From: Streptomonospora sp. PA3
GTDB taxonomy: Bacteria; Actinomycetota; Actinomycetes; Streptosporangiales; Streptosporangiaceae
Direction of reading: 5' to 3'
DNA length: 64,000 nucleotides
Assembly (NCBI RefSeq): GCF_009728995.1
Contig: NZ_VTZW01000006.1
Span: 1-64,000 of the forward strand
This document shows positions 1 through 8,573 of this stretch, one piece after another. Position 1 is the stretch's first letter. Every line of letters starts with the position of its first letter. The notes under the pieces are model-generated. The model saw nothing but the letters and a program-made list of their open reading frames with translations. It made no database searches and was not told the origin of the DNA. The translations under genes and the position numbers were made by a program.

Positions 1-192
1 CGAAGCGCGATCACAGCTTGCCGCCGAGCGCACGCGGTTCTTCCCAGGTGGAGCCGTACCACCGGTGGCGGACCTCCGGCACAAAAGTGCACCGTGCGCT
101 CGGCGGCAAGCTGGCGCACAGCGCTTCGCGCATCACAGCCCCATTGCCGCAACCTCCTGTGGTGACCGACTCCTTGAACACGACGTAGGCCG
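1..192 (+). repeat. Dispersed nested-palindrome element, copy A (left part cut by window edge)
   Basis: This copy carries two perfect 21-bp inverted arms at 14-34 and 93-113 (core CTTGCCGCCGAGCG) around a 58-bp loop. A right-hand flank follows with CCCATTGCCGCAACC and a conserved tail CTGTGGTGACCGACTCC. The same modules recur near 35.4-35.7 kb and 47.6-48.6 kb and in part near 53.0 kb. No transposase or convincing coding frame lies inside it. It sits downstream of the 3' end of the minus-strand thioredoxin-like gene. Confidence 0.85.
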
Positions 193-567
193 CCCCACTA
201 CCGCCCTCGCCGCCCCCGTCGGGCGGCCCGCCGTCCGCCGCCGGCAACCGGTCACCGCCCAGCCCAGGCCCCGCCGGCCATCGCCGCCCCGTCGCAAGCC
301 CGACCGGCGGGCACCCGAACCGATGCGCGCGGGCCAAGCCCTGCGCTGTCGTCGCCGCTTCGTCGGGTGATCGGGCCATACGCAGTCATCAGCCGGTGGC
401 CGCCGACCCGAACCCCCGCCGTCGCCGCCCCCGTCGCCCACCGCCACCGGCGAGCACCCCAACCGATCCCCGCGGGCCGAGCCCACCACCGCCCTCGCCG
501 CCACACTCCCGGAGGGCTAATGCTTCCGAGGGCTACCACTCCCGGACCCGAACGAACGGCATCGGGT
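193..567. other. Gene-free stretch with degenerate direct repeats
   Basis: I see no credible gene here. The DNA is C-rich and contains two imperfect copies of a roughly 60-bp segment about 141 bp apart (near 281-342 and 422-481), both built around ACCGGCG.GCACC and CGCGGGCC. A short CCACYACCGCCCTCGCCGC motif also occurs near 195 and 482. Open frames run through it on both strands, but they change with the repeats and have no ribosome-binding site or family resemblance. Confidence 0.5.
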
Positions 568-1131
568 CTACGGGATGGCTTCGCCCAGCGCCGCGATCAC
601 GTCGGCCTTGCGGGGCTGCCCGCTCGCCCGCTCGGTGATGCGCCCAGCGGCGTCGAGCACCAGAACGGTGGGGGTGCGCACGATGTCGAGCCGGCGCACC
701 AGGTCCAGGTGGGACTCCGCGTCGATCTCGACGTGGGCCACGCCCTCGACCATGGCGCCCACGTCGGCCAGGATGCGCCGGGTCGCGCGGCAGGGCTGGC
801 AGAAGGCGGTGGAGAACTGCACCAGGGTCGCGCGCTCGCCGAGCCCCGCACCCAGGTCGGCGGAGGTCAGCGCGCCGGGCGGCGCGTCCGTCCCGGGCGC
901 GGTCTGCCCGCCGGAGTGCTGCGCGTCCATGCCGGCCGCCTCCTTGTGAACCGACTGCGCCTGCGCTTGCGGCGGGTGCTGCCCGCGGGCACCGCGCGCC
1001 GATCTTCCGACGGCGCGGAAGCGGCCGTCGAGGCGGCGGCGCAGCAGGCCGATGGCCGTTCCCACGATCAGCACCGCCGCCAGGGCCGCGGCGCCGGCCA
1101 GGGCCTCGGTGCCCGGTGCACCCGCGTCCAC
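568..1131 (-). CDS. Membrane-anchored thioredoxin-family protein
   Basis: About 187 residues. An N-terminal hydrophobic segment (ALAGAAALAAVLIVGTAIGL, roughly residues 9-28) should anchor it in the membrane. After a basic, Gln/Gly-rich linker comes a thioredoxin fold with the redox motif FCQPC near residue 110 and the cis-Pro region VRTPTVLVLD. It probably exchanges thiols or disulfides on exported or membrane proteins, but the substrate is unknown. The GTG at 1131 is chosen because AGGGG lies 7 nt upstream, inside the end of the DUF2993 gene. Only 4 nt separate the two genes, so they are probably co-transcribed. A longer open frame exists but would overlap the upstream gene. Confidence 0.8.
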   Translation of the reverse strand: MDAGAPGTEALAGAAALAAVLIVGTAIGLLRRRLDGRFRAVGRSARGARGQHPPQAQAQSVHKEAAGMDAQHSGGQTAPGTDAPPGALTSADLGAGLGERATLVQFSTAFCQPCRATRRILADVGAMVEGVAHVEIDAESHLDLVRRLDIVRTPTVLVLDAAGRITERASGQPRKADVIAALGEAIP

Positions 1132-1135
1132 GAGG

Positions 1136-1831
1136 CTACCCCTGCAGGGGGGAGCCGCCGACGAGCTGGACGTCGCTGGCCTCGGCGGTGACCTCGACCC
1201 CGTTGGGCAGCGCCTTGATGCCCTCGACCTGCAGGCCGAACGGCATCTCGGGGACGGGGACCTCCAGCGACAGCAGGTCGTCGACCAGCCCCCTGCCACC
1301 GAACTGGGTCTGGCCGATCTCGATGTCGGAGGGGGAGACGACGATGCTGTCGCCCTCGACGGCGACGTTCAGGTCGGCCGAGACGGGCGTGCTGTACTGC
1401 CCCATCGCCAGGTCGCCGGCCATGCGCGGGCGGCCGTTCTCGTTCTCGATGACGATGCCCTCGGGAAGCCGCTTCTGCAGCTCGCTGTAGGGCAGCATGA
1501 CCTTCGCCTCCGCCGTGCCCGCCACCACGCTGGGCTGGGTCATCAGATCGGACAGCGGCGCCCTGACGTCGAGGGCGGTGATGTCGACCCGCTCCAGCTG
1601 GACGTCCTCGACGACGATCGCCCCGGTGACGATCCGGATCTCCTCGTACTCCCCGCTGATCGCCTGGGTGAGGAAGGGGAAGCCGCCGATGGTGACCTCC
1701 GGTTCGGAGGTCATCTCGTACTGCTGCTCGACGCGGGAGGCGATCTCGCTCTCGGCCGCGTAGTGCAGCCCGCGGTCGGCGACGGCCACCACGATCAGCA
1801 CGAAGATCACGAAGACGAGGAACTTACGCAT
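1136..1831 (-). CDS. DUF2993 (LmeA-like) membrane-anchored protein
   Basis: 231 residues beginning MRKFLVFVIFVLIVVAVADR, a signal-anchor or uncleaved signal peptide. The rest matches the DUF2993 pattern: VTIGGFPFLTQ near residue 48 and alternating beta-strand stretches with conserved Val/Asp positions. In mycobacteria the family member LmeA is a periplasmic lipid-binding protein that supports mannan elongation of lipoglycans. That role is only suggestive here. The ATG at 1831 is preferred to the longer frame because it begins directly with the hydrophobic segment. It is followed within 4 nt by the thioredoxin-like gene. Confidence 0.75.
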   Translation of the reverse strand: MRKFLVFVIFVLIVVAVADRGLHYAAESEIASRVEQQYEMTSEPEVTIGGFPFLTQAISGEYEEIRIVTGAIVVEDVQLERVDITALDVRAPLSDLMTQPSVVAGTAEAKVMLPYSELQKRLPEGIVIENENGRPRMAGDLAMGQYSTPVSADLNVAVEGDSIVVSPSDIEIGQTQFGGRGLVDDLLSLEVPVPEMPFGLQVEGIKALPNGVEVTAEASDVQLVGGSPLQG

Positions 1832-2081
1832 CGGGCTACCAGCACGCTCCTGTTGGTTCCGGCGCCCCGCCCGGCTCCGACATCCGGCCGGCGGGCACGC
1901 CACGGCGGCGTCGGAGGGCGCCCAAAGCTCGGTACTTGCATGGAAGGGTACTTCACCCGTTTCGTCACTCCGGGTCCCAGGGGGATCTCACAGCGAACTC
2001 TGAGGGAGTACCCAGGGCCGGGGCCGGGCCGGGGAGGAAAGGGGCCGAACGGGCGGCACCGGCCGCACGCCGACGACGAGG

Positions 2082-3320
2082 TTAGCGCGGCATGAGCATG
2101 CTGGCTAGGTTGTCGGTGGCCGAGGCCCCGGAGAGCGAGAGTTCGATCACGTTGGTGGCCACGACCGCGGCGGCGCTGCGGCGGCCGAACTCCAGGACGT
2201 GCGGCTGCTGCTCGTGCTCCTCCATGGCCAGCTCGTCGCGGTACATCGCATAGACGATGCGCTGCAGCGGCGCACTGGGCACGGTGTGGCAGGCGAACAG
2301 CAGGGTGTCGGGTTCCCGCCGGGCGACCTCGTCGACGACCTCCTCGGCGGCCTCGTCGAAGGCGTCCGCGCGGCCGTCGGCGAGCGTGTAGATGGTGATC
2401 ACGCCGAGCAGCCGCTGCTGGCGCGGGGCCGGCGCCCGGCCCGCCACCGGGCCGCGCTCGTCGCGGTCGCCGGCGCCGCCGTCGGGCTCGCCGAAATCGT
2501 CGTAGTCGGCGTAATCGTCGTAGTCGTCGCGGTCACGCCGCCGGCGCCTGCCCCACACACCGTCCTCCTCATCGTCGGCAGCGCCGCTGCCGTCGCGCTC
2601 GTCACCGGCACCGCCGCGGGCCGACCGGGAGCGGCCGCGGGCCCGCCGGTTCGGGCGCTCGCGCGGGGGGTCGACGGCCCGCAGGAAGCCCACCCACAAT
2701 GCCGCGATCGCGCCCATCATCAGCAACTGGCCGAGAATGCCCAGGCCGAAGCGGCTGACGATGATCTCCAGTAGCACCGCCAGTCCCATCAGCGCCAGCA
2801 CCGACAGGTCGTGCTGGGCGCGCCGGGGGTTGTCCCGCAGCCGCCGGGACACCGCGATGGCGCAGGCCGCCAGCGCCACCACGGCGAAGATGTGCACCAG
2901 CCCCAGCGCGAAGGCGGGGATGGTGTCGTAGTGGTCGCTCATGACCGGGTAGCTGTTGTCGAAGTTCCCCCGCAGCCGGTCCATGGTGAGCACCACGAGC
3001 GGCACGACGCCCAGGGTGGTCACGACAAGGCGGGTCCCGAAGCGGGCGCGCGGCGAGTGCACGGCGTACTCGACGGCGCCCCAGCCGGTCAGCAGCGGCC
3101 CCAGCAGTCCGACCCCGATCTGCAGGGCGCGGAAGGTGGATTCGGAGAATCCGAGCAGTGCGCCGGGGAAGGCGGCGCTGAGGGCGATCGCGAGCGCGAC
3201 CGCCGACGCCGCCCAGGCAGCCGTGAAGAGCCGCGGGCGCCGGGAGCCGCGGGCGATCAGCGCCGCGGTGGCGCTCCAGGCCACCAAGGCGCAGACGAAT
3301 GCCAGTCCAACCTCGACCAT
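2082..3320 (-). CDS. Seven-TM protein with C-terminal antibiotic-biosynthesis-monooxygenase-like domain
   Basis: 412 residues. The first roughly 220 form about seven hydrophobic helices, starting VGLAFVCALVAWSATAALIA. Next is a low-complexity charged linker (RRRRRDRDDYDDYADYDDF, about residues 260-280). The C-terminal 110 residues (LLGVITIYTLADGRADAFDEAAEE ... LLFACHTVPSAPLQRIVYAMYRDELA) look like the ferredoxin-like ABM fold. The fusion suggests a membrane-tethered stress or redox enzyme, but no substrate can be read from the sequence. CATCAT lies 7 nt before the ATG at 3320, so translation may be leaderless. The open frame continues upstream across the HAD and epimerase genes, and that part is an antisense artefact. 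Confidence 0.65.
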   Translation of the reverse strand: MVEVGLAFVCALVAWSATAALIARGSRRPRLFTAAWAASAVALAIALSAAFPGALLGFSESTFRALQIGVGLLGPLLTGWGAVEYAVHSPRARFGTRLVVTTLGVVPLVVLTMDRLRGNFDNSYPVMSDHYDTIPAFALGLVHIFAVVALAACAIAVSRRLRDNPRRAQHDLSVLALMGLAVLLEIIVSRFGLGILGQLLMMGAIAALWVGFLRAVDPPRERPNRRARGRSRSARGGAGDERDGSGAADDEEDGVWGRRRRRDRDDYDDYADYDDFGEPDGGAGDRDERGPVAGRAPAPRQQRLLGVITIYTLADGRADAFDEAAEEVVDEVARREPDTLLFACHTVPSAPLQRIVYAMYRDELAMEEHEQQPHVLEFGRRSAAAVVATNVIELSLSGASATDNLASMLMPR

Positions 3321-3506
3321 CCCGCTAATGATGGTGCACTCGCGGCCCCGGGCGTGAATCCGGACCCGATATCGCCTGACCGTTTTGCCGCACTCACCTC
3401 CGTTTGCACGGAAACAGGCGTTTGACATGTGAGTTACCTCACCGGACACACCGCGGTTTCCGCTCGGTTGTCCGGGGGTGCGCACCGACGTCTTAGGCTC
3501 GGAGGT

Positions 3507-4427
3507 ATGTGGCGCTATCTCCGTCGAGACGACCGTGGCCGCGCCGCCCTCGCCGGGGAAGCGTCGGCCGCGGCCGCAGAGGCCGGGCGGGGCGACGACC
3601 GCGCCCGCGGCGCGTACGTGCGGCCGCTGACGGCCGACGTTGCGGCCGCGGCGGCGCGCACGGGCGCCCCCATGGCCTTCTTCGACGTCGACAACACCCT
3701 GATGCGCGGCGCATCGATCTACCACTTCGCCCGCGGCCTGGCCGCCCGCGACCTGTTCACCACCCGCGACCTGCTGCGCTTCGCCTGGGGGCAGCTGCTC
3801 TTCCGCGCCAGCGGCACCGAGCACCCCCAGCAGATCGACGCCGCACGGGATGCGGCCCTCGCCTTCGTCGCCGGCCACGACGTCAACGACCTGGTGAACC
3901 TGTGCGAGGAGATCTACGACGACACCATGGCCGACCGCATCTGGGACGGCACCCGGAACCTGGTCCGCCGCCATCTCATGGCAGGCGAGCGCGTCTGGCT
4001 GGTCACCGCCACGCCGGTGGAGCTGGCCGACATCATCAGGCGCCGCCTGGGGCTGGACGGCGCGCTGGGCACCGTCGCCGAGACCGTCGACGGCGTCTAC
4101 ACCGGCCGCCTGGTGGGCGACCTGCTCCACGGCCCGGCCAAGGCGGCGGCCGTGGAGTCGCTGGCCCGCCACGAGGGTGTGGACCTGGACTCCTGCACCG
4201 CCTACAGCGACTCCAGCAACGATCTCCCGCTGCTGTGCGCGGTGGGCCGCCCCAACGTGGTCAACCCCGATGACGCCCTGCTCGACCACGCGCACGCCCG
4301 GGGCTGGCCGGTGCACGAGTTCCGCACCCACCGCACCGCACTGCGCGTGGGCGTGCCCGCGGCGCTGGCCGGGGCCGTGGCCGGGGGTGTGACGATGAGC
4401 GTGCTGCGCCGCCGCGCACGCCGCTGA
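3507..4427 (+). CDS. HAD-superfamily IB phosphatase (SerB-like)
   Basis: 306 residues. HAD motif I is FFDVDNTLM near residue 55, motif II is LVTATP and motif III/IV is AYSDSSNDLPLL. This matches HAD-IB enzymes related to phosphoserine phosphatase, which transfer phosphate through the first Asp of DxDxT. A C-terminal hydrophobic stretch (VPAALAGAVAGGV) ends in a basic tail RRRARR, suggesting membrane association. The ATG at 3507 is chosen over the upstream frame start because TAGGCT lies 7 nt before it, the pattern of a leaderless start. The GGAGG just before the ATG is too close to act normally. The physiological substrate is unknown. Confidence 0.8.
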   Translation: MWRYLRRDDRGRAALAGEASAAAAEAGRGDDRARGAYVRPLTADVAAAAARTGAPMAFFDVDNTLMRGASIYHFARGLAARDLFTTRDLLRFAWGQLLFRASGTEHPQQIDAARDAALAFVAGHDVNDLVNLCEEIYDDTMADRIWDGTRNLVRRHLMAGERVWLVTATPVELADIIRRRLGLDGALGTVAETVDGVYTGRLVGDLLHGPAKAAAVESLARHEGVDLDSCTAYSDSSNDLPLLCAVGRPNVVNPDDALLDHAHARGWPVHEFRTHRTALRVGVPAALAGAVAGGVTMSVLRRRARR

Positions 4428-4465
4428 CGGCGGTCGGCACCGCGGCGAAAGCCCGGCGGAAGGGC

Positions 4466-5488
4466 TCAGGCGCCCAGCGCCGGCCGGATCCGCTGCGGGC
4501 TGCCGTGCGAGGAAGCGGCGCCCTGCTCGCGGGGACCGCCGCCGCGCTCGCTCAGGTAGGCCTCGAACGCCTCTTGGGAGGTGTAGGCCGGCGACCAGCC
4601 CAGCACCCGCTCCAGCTTGCTGAAGTCCACGACGCGGCCGGAGCACAGCAGCCGCAGCTGATCGGGCGAGTAATCGAACTTGCCGCGCCGAGCGAGGCCG
4701 CCGAGCATGCGCAGTCCGCGCTCGGGCATGGCGAACCGGCGCCGCCCCACTCGCTGCAGGCAGTGCGACAGCGGCAGCGAGCCCGATCCCGCGACGTTGA
4801 ACACGCCCGAGACCTCGCTCAGCGCCATCCGGCGGACCGCTTCGATGCCGTCGTCCTCGTGGATGAACTGCATGTTCGGGTCGTAGCCGCGCACTGTCGG
4901 CACCAGCCGCAGCCCGAAATAGCGGGTCAGCGGGGTGTCGACCGAAGGACCGATGAAGCTGGCGAAGCGCAGCACGGCCACCGACATGTCGGGCCGGCGC
5001 CGGGCCAGGATTCCGGTGTGCTCCTCGACCTCGGCGGCGTTGTGCGCGTAGGACGAGCGCGGCATGCTGCGCGGTTCGCGGTCCTCGGTGCACAGTGCCG
5101 AGTCGTGCGCCGACTGCCCGTAGACGGCGGCGCTGGAGCGCACCACCAGGCGCGAGACCGCCTGGGAGCGCTGGCAGCCGGCCAGCAGCTGCATGGTGCC
5201 CAGGATGTTGCCGTTGCCCGCGACCGACGCCGGCCGGCCGCCGGAGTCGGCGCCGGCGGGGGTCAGCCCCAAATGGAGCACGGTGTCGGCGCCGGAGTCC
5301 ACGACCGCCTGGGCGAGGTTGCCGCCGTGCAGGTCGGCGGACACGTACTCGACACGGTCCAGAGGATGGCGCGGCGGTGCGGCGTCGACGCCGACGACCC
5401 GGTCGACCCCGGGCTCGGCCGCCATGGCCTCCGACAGTCGGGCCCCCAGATAGCGGGAGACCCCGGTTACCAGAACGACGCGGCCCAT
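4466..5488 (-). CDS. NAD-dependent epimerase/dehydratase (extended SDR)
   Basis: 340 residues. The N-terminal Rossmann motif is VVLVTGVSRYLGARL, followed by VEYVSADLHG and a substrate region VRSSAAVYG ... SSYAHNAAEVE. The usual YxxxK catalytic pair appears altered: the Tyr of SSYAHNAAE is present, but Lys is not at +4. The enzyme may therefore be a sugar-nucleotide epimerase/reductase homologue with changed chemistry. The ATG at 5488 (MGRVVLV) is preferred to one four codons earlier because family members begin at the first beta strand. It is convergent with the HAD gene, and bS22 lies upstream on the same strand. Confidence 0.8.
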   Translation of the reverse strand: MGRVVLVTGVSRYLGARLSEAMAAEPGVDRVVGVDAAPPRHPLDRVEYVSADLHGGNLAQAVVDSGADTVLHLGLTPAGADSGGRPASVAGNGNILGTMQLLAGCQRSQAVSRLVVRSSAAVYGQSAHDSALCTEDREPRSMPRSSYAHNAAEVEEHTGILARRRPDMSVAVLRFASFIGPSVDTPLTRYFGLRLVPTVRGYDPNMQFIHEDDGIEAVRRMALSEVSGVFNVAGSGSLPLSHCLQRVGRRRFAMPERGLRMLGGLARRGKFDYSPDQLRLLCSGRVVDFSKLERVLGWSPAYTSQEAFEAYLSERGGGPREQGAASSHGSPQRIRPALGA

Positions 5489-5618
5489 CAACGCCTCCAC
5501 GAGTCGGGGATTTCCGGCGGGGAACAGAGAGGCCTCCGCGGCGACCGTTCCGCAGCGCTGCAGCCGCGGCTGCTGCGTCCGGTGCCCGCGGAGAGGCCGA
5601 CCTCTGCCGGATTGGCGA

Positions 5619-5717
5619 CTACTTCTTGTTGCGGCGCGCGACCCGGGTCCTCTTCAGCAGCTTGCGGTGCTTCTTCTTCGCCATACGCTTGCGGCGCTTC
5701 TTGATGACGGAACCCAT
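5619..5717 (-). CDS. Small ribosomal subunit protein bS22 (AURKAIP1/COX24 domain), 32 residues
   Basis: The reverse strand encodes a 32-residue, extremely basic peptide beginning [20 protein letters not shown] and ending [10 protein letters not shown]. This is the signature of the actinobacterial AURKAIP1/COX24-domain protein, seen in mycobacterial ribosomes as bS22 on the small subunit. A good ribosome-binding site (GAGGTGA, 6 nt before the ATG at 5717) supports it. The gene is too short for most gene finders. The epimerase gene lies downstream on the same strand, about 130 nt away. Confidence 0.93.
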   Translation of the reverse strand: MGSVIKKRRKRMAKKKHRKLLKRTRVARRNKK

Positions 5718-5975
5718 ACGGCTCACCTCTCGCCAGCGGACCTGATGACATGACGGCCCGCCTCGCACACTGCTCAGGCGGCAGCGCGCGTGCGGAACCG
5801 GCGGAAGAATGCGGCGGGATCCGTCGCAAGGACGAAGCGCGCGGGACCGCGCGCCGATGAAATACGCCGCACCCGAGGGACCAGCCTACCGCGACGCACA
5901 ATGCGTTCGGCGCAGAGGTGGCCCCTTCGCCGGTCCGCCTCGGGGGGAACACGGGGGGAGGGGTATGCATTCCCG

Positions 5976-6174
5976 CCCGTCACCCACCACCGCCCCTAAC
6001 GGAAGCGCTCCGCGCCACTCCCCCACATGCCCGTCACCCACCACCACCCCTAACGCAAGCGCTCCGCGCCACTCCCCCACATGCCCGTCACCCACCACCA
6101 CCCCTAACGCAAGCGCTCCGCGCCACTCCCCCACATGCCCGTCACCCACCACCACCCCTAACGCAAGCGCTCCG
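5976..6174. repeat. 54-bp tandem repeat, about 3.7 units, derived from the dispersed element
   Basis: Units start at 5976, 6030, 6084 and 6138. The last unit is truncated after AAGCGCTCCG. Units 2-4 are identical over their shared length; unit 1 differs at a few bases. The unit contains CCCGTCACCCACCACC, CCCTAACGCAAGCGCTCCGCGCCA and then CCCCCACATG. This matches a segment of the dispersed element in the 35.6, 48.0 and 48.4 kb copies (there CCCGTCACCCGCCGCC and CCCTAACGGAGGCGC). Because 54 is a multiple of 3, frames stay open across it, but there is no sign of coding. It lies between bS22 and the 3' end of the phosphatase gene. Confidence 0.95.
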
Positions 6175-6209
6175 CCACCCACCACCGCCTTCAAGCGCGC
6201 GGCGCCGGC

Positions 6210-6848
6210 TCAGGCTCCCGGGACGAGGGGGCCGCTCCTGCGGTAGAGGTCGGCGGCCGGTTCGGCGTAGCCCACGCTGACCAGCCGGTGCTCCTCGAAG
6301 GTCAGCGACGTCACGCTGGCCAGGTTGCACTGCCGCCGGTCGGGGCGGTGCCACAGCCGCTTCTTCTCGGCCGCGCGGCGCGCCATCCAGATGGGCAGTT
6401 GGTGGCTGACGCAGACCGCCTCGCGGCCCCACGCCTCCTTGCGCACCACCTTGATCACGTCGACCATGCGGGCGACGATGCGCGAGTACGGCTCGCCCCA
6501 GGAGGGCCGGAACGGGTTGTAGAGGCGGCGCAGCACCTGCGGGTCGCGCACCGACCGGGAGGACAGGGTCATCCCCTGGAAGGTGTTGCCGGCCTCGATC
6601 AGCCGCTCGTCCAGCCGGATGGACACACCGAACTCGTCGGCAACGGCCTGGGCCGTCTCCTTGGCGCGGTCCAGCGGCGAGGAGTACAGCGCGGCGATGT
6701 CGCGTCCGGCGAGCCACTCCGCGGCGAGCACGGCCATCTCCGTGCCGTTCTCGCTCAGGTGGAACTCCGGCAGCCGGCCGTAGAGGATCCCGTCCGGGTT
6801 GTGGACTTCGCCGTGCCTGAGGAGATGGACAACGGTGGTCGTACTCAT
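6210..6848 (-). CDS. Histidine phosphatase family protein (phosphoglycerate mutase-like)
   Basis: 212 residues. The catalytic motif LLRHGEV lies at residues 9-15 with the phosphohistidine His near 12. The conserved Arg/Glu region is YSSPLDRAKETAQ, and the second His is in CVSHQLPIW near residue 150. The fold is that of broad-specificity phosphatases or phosphoglycerate mutases. The C-terminal insert RRAAEKKRLWHRPDRRQCNLASV is common in actinobacterial members next to hemL. The ATG at 6848 (MSTTTVVHLLRHGEV) places the motif at the usual distance. A longer frame lacks support. It probably follows hemL in one transcript. Confidence 0.88.
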   Translation of the reverse strand: MSTTTVVHLLRHGEVHNPDGILYGRLPEFHLSENGTEMAVLAAEWLAGRDIAALYSSPLDRAKETAQAVADEFGVSIRLDERLIEAGNTFQGMTLSSRSVRDPQVLRRLYNPFRPSWGEPYSRIVARMVDVIKVVRKEAWGREAVCVSHQLPIWMARRAAEKKRLWHRPDRRQCNLASVTSLTFEEHRLVSVGYAEPAADLYRRSGPLVPGA

Positions 6849-7145
6849 GTGCGGGCGACCGATTCCCTTCAGCTCGTTCCGGGGGCGGCGCTGTTCGGGC
6901 AGCAGTCGCGGCCGTCCGAGGCGCGGACACGTCCCTCGGACGGGTACGAAAGGCCGGGCGTCGCCGTACGGGGTGTCGAGATCCAATCTATCGAGCCCCG
7001 GCGGCCGGAGGCTCACCGGACACCCGCCGCCTGCTCACGGGGACGCGCCGGCTCCGCCCCTCGCGGTGCCGGGATCCCTCCGGCGACCGCGCAGGGCTGT
7101 CACCGGAGGGATCGGCGACCGGACTTTCCCCGGGGAGGTCCCGGC

Positions 7146-8435
7146 CTACGCCTCGGCCGCCGCGCGGGCCGCCCGCGGGAGTGCGCTGATGATGCGGTCG
7201 ATCGCGGCGTCGTCGTGGGCCGCCGAGAGGAACCACGCCTCGAATGCGGCCGGCGGCAGGTAGACGCCCTGGTCGAGCATCGCGTGGAAGAAGGCGGCGA
7301 ACCTGCCGAGGTGCTGTGCGCGGGCGCCCTCGAAGTCGGTGACCTCATCGCCGGTGAAGAAGACGGTGAACAGGCTGCCGCCCCGCTGGACGCGGTGCTC
7401 GACCCCCGCGGCGCTCAGCTCGCGCTCCACAGCGGAGGCGACCTGGTCGGCGGCGGCGTCGATGCGCGCGTAGACGTCGTCGGTGGCGTTGCGCAGCGTG
7501 GCCAGCCCCGCCGCGGTGGCCAGCGGGTTCCCCGACAGCGTGCCCGCCTGGTAGACGGGCCCGGCCGGAGCCAGCAGCTCCATCAGTTCGGCGCGCCCGC
7601 CGAAGGCGGCCGCGGGCAGCCCGCCGCCCATGACCTTGCCGTAGGTGACCAGGTCGGGGGCGACGCCCTCCAGGCCGTACCAGCCCGAGCGGCTGACGCG
7701 GAACCCGGTCAGGACCTCGTCCAGCACCAGCAGGGAGCCGTTGGCCGCGGCGATCTCCTTCAGCCGCGCGTTGAAGCCGTCGCGGGGCGGAACCACGCCC
7801 ATGTTGGCGGGGCAGGCCTCGGCGATCACACAGGCGATGTCCTCGCCCTGCTCGGCGAAGACGCGCTCCACGGCGGCGATGTCGTTGTAGGGCAGCACCA
7901 CGGTGTCGGCGGCGGAGGCGCCGGTGACGCCCGGCGAGTCCGGCAGCGCGAACGTGGCCACGCCCGATCCCGCCGATGCCAGCAGCGCGTCGACGTGCCC
8001 GTGGTAGTTGCCGGCGAACTTGACGACCTTGCCGCGCCCGGTGGCGGCGCGGGCCAGCCGGATCGCCGACATGGTGGCCTCGGTTCCGGAGTTGACCAGC
8101 CGGACCTGTTCGACGGGCGCGCGGGCGACGAGTTCCTCGGCCAGCTCCACCTCTCCGGCGGTGGGCGTGCCGTAGGAGGTGCCCTTGGCCGCGGCCTCGG
8201 TCAGCGCCTCGACCACGGCCGGGTGGGCGTGCCCGAGGATCAGCGGACCCCAGGAGCAGATCAGGTCGACGTAGGTGTTGCCGTCGGCGTCGGTGAGGTA
8301 GGGCCCCCGGCCCGAGGCCATGAACGGGGGTGTGCCCCCCACCGCTCCGAATGCGCGGACGGGGGAGTTGACCGCACCGGGGACGACGGCGCTGGCTCGC
8401 TGGAACAGCTCGGCGGAAGTGTCTCGTGTACCCAC
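7146..8435 (-). CDS. hemL: Glutamate-1-semialdehyde 2,1-aminomutase
   Basis: 429 residues, full length for the family. This PLP enzyme converts glutamate-1-semialdehyde to 5-aminolevulinate, the second step of the C5 tetrapyrrole route. The PLP-lysine motif [16 protein letters not shown] is near residue 265. [29 protein letters not shown] and the substrate-loop GTLSGNPLA are all present. It is not in the rex-hem block at 20-26 kb, although it supplies the substrate of hemB there. A histidine phosphatase follows on the same strand. A hairpin at 8448-8467 separates it from the sugar-transport operon. Confidence 0.97.
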   Translation of the reverse strand: MGTRDTSAELFQRASAVVPGAVNSPVRAFGAVGGTPPFMASGRGPYLTDADGNTYVDLICSWGPLILGHAHPAVVEALTEAAAKGTSYGTPTAGEVELAEELVARAPVEQVRLVNSGTEATMSAIRLARAATGRGKVVKFAGNYHGHVDALLASAGSGVATFALPDSPGVTGASAADTVVLPYNDIAAVERVFAEQGEDIACVIAEACPANMGVVPPRDGFNARLKEIAAANGSLLVLDEVLTGFRVSRSGWYGLEGVAPDLVTYGKVMGGGLPAAAFGGRAELMELLAPAGPVYQAGTLSGNPLATAAGLATLRNATDDVYARIDAAADQVASAVERELSAAGVEHRVQRGGSLFTVFFTGDEVTDFEGARAQHLGRFAAFFHAMLDQGVYLPPAAFEAWFLSAAHDDAAIDRIISALPRAARAAAEA

Positions 8436-8447
8436 GCCCCCAAGTGT

Positions 8448-8467
8448 GGCAGCCGCGGCCGGCTGCC
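8448..8467 (-). terminator. Hairpin between the sugar operon and hemL
   Basis: GGCAGCCG and CGGCTGCC form a perfect 8-bp stem with a 4-nt loop. It lies after the last permease gene and just before the hemL start. No T-run follows, so it could be a weak terminator or simply leader structure. Confidence 0.4.
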
Positions 8468-8573
8468 GCCGCCCTGTCCACAGGAGGTGCCCGCCGTGTC
8501 CCCGCGGCGGCGGGCACCCCGGCTCGTCGTGCGCCTCCCGCGCCGCCGCCGGTCCGGGGACCGCGGCGCGGCG

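Noticed and set aside
367-1191. Plus-strand 274-codon frame
   Set aside because: It is antisense to the thioredoxin-like gene and lacks any family resemblance.
3321-5093. Upstream part of a 1003-codon minus-strand frame ending at 2082
   Set aside because: It runs antisense or out of frame through the HAD and epimerase genes. Only the part from 3320 downward matches a protein family.
5976-6174. CRISPR array
   Set aside because: Units are directly contiguous with no unique spacers, and no cas genes are present.
5886-6194. Minus-strand frame encoding an 18-residue repeat
   Set aside because: It is open only because the 54-bp DNA repeat is a multiple of three. It has no ribosome-binding site or family match.
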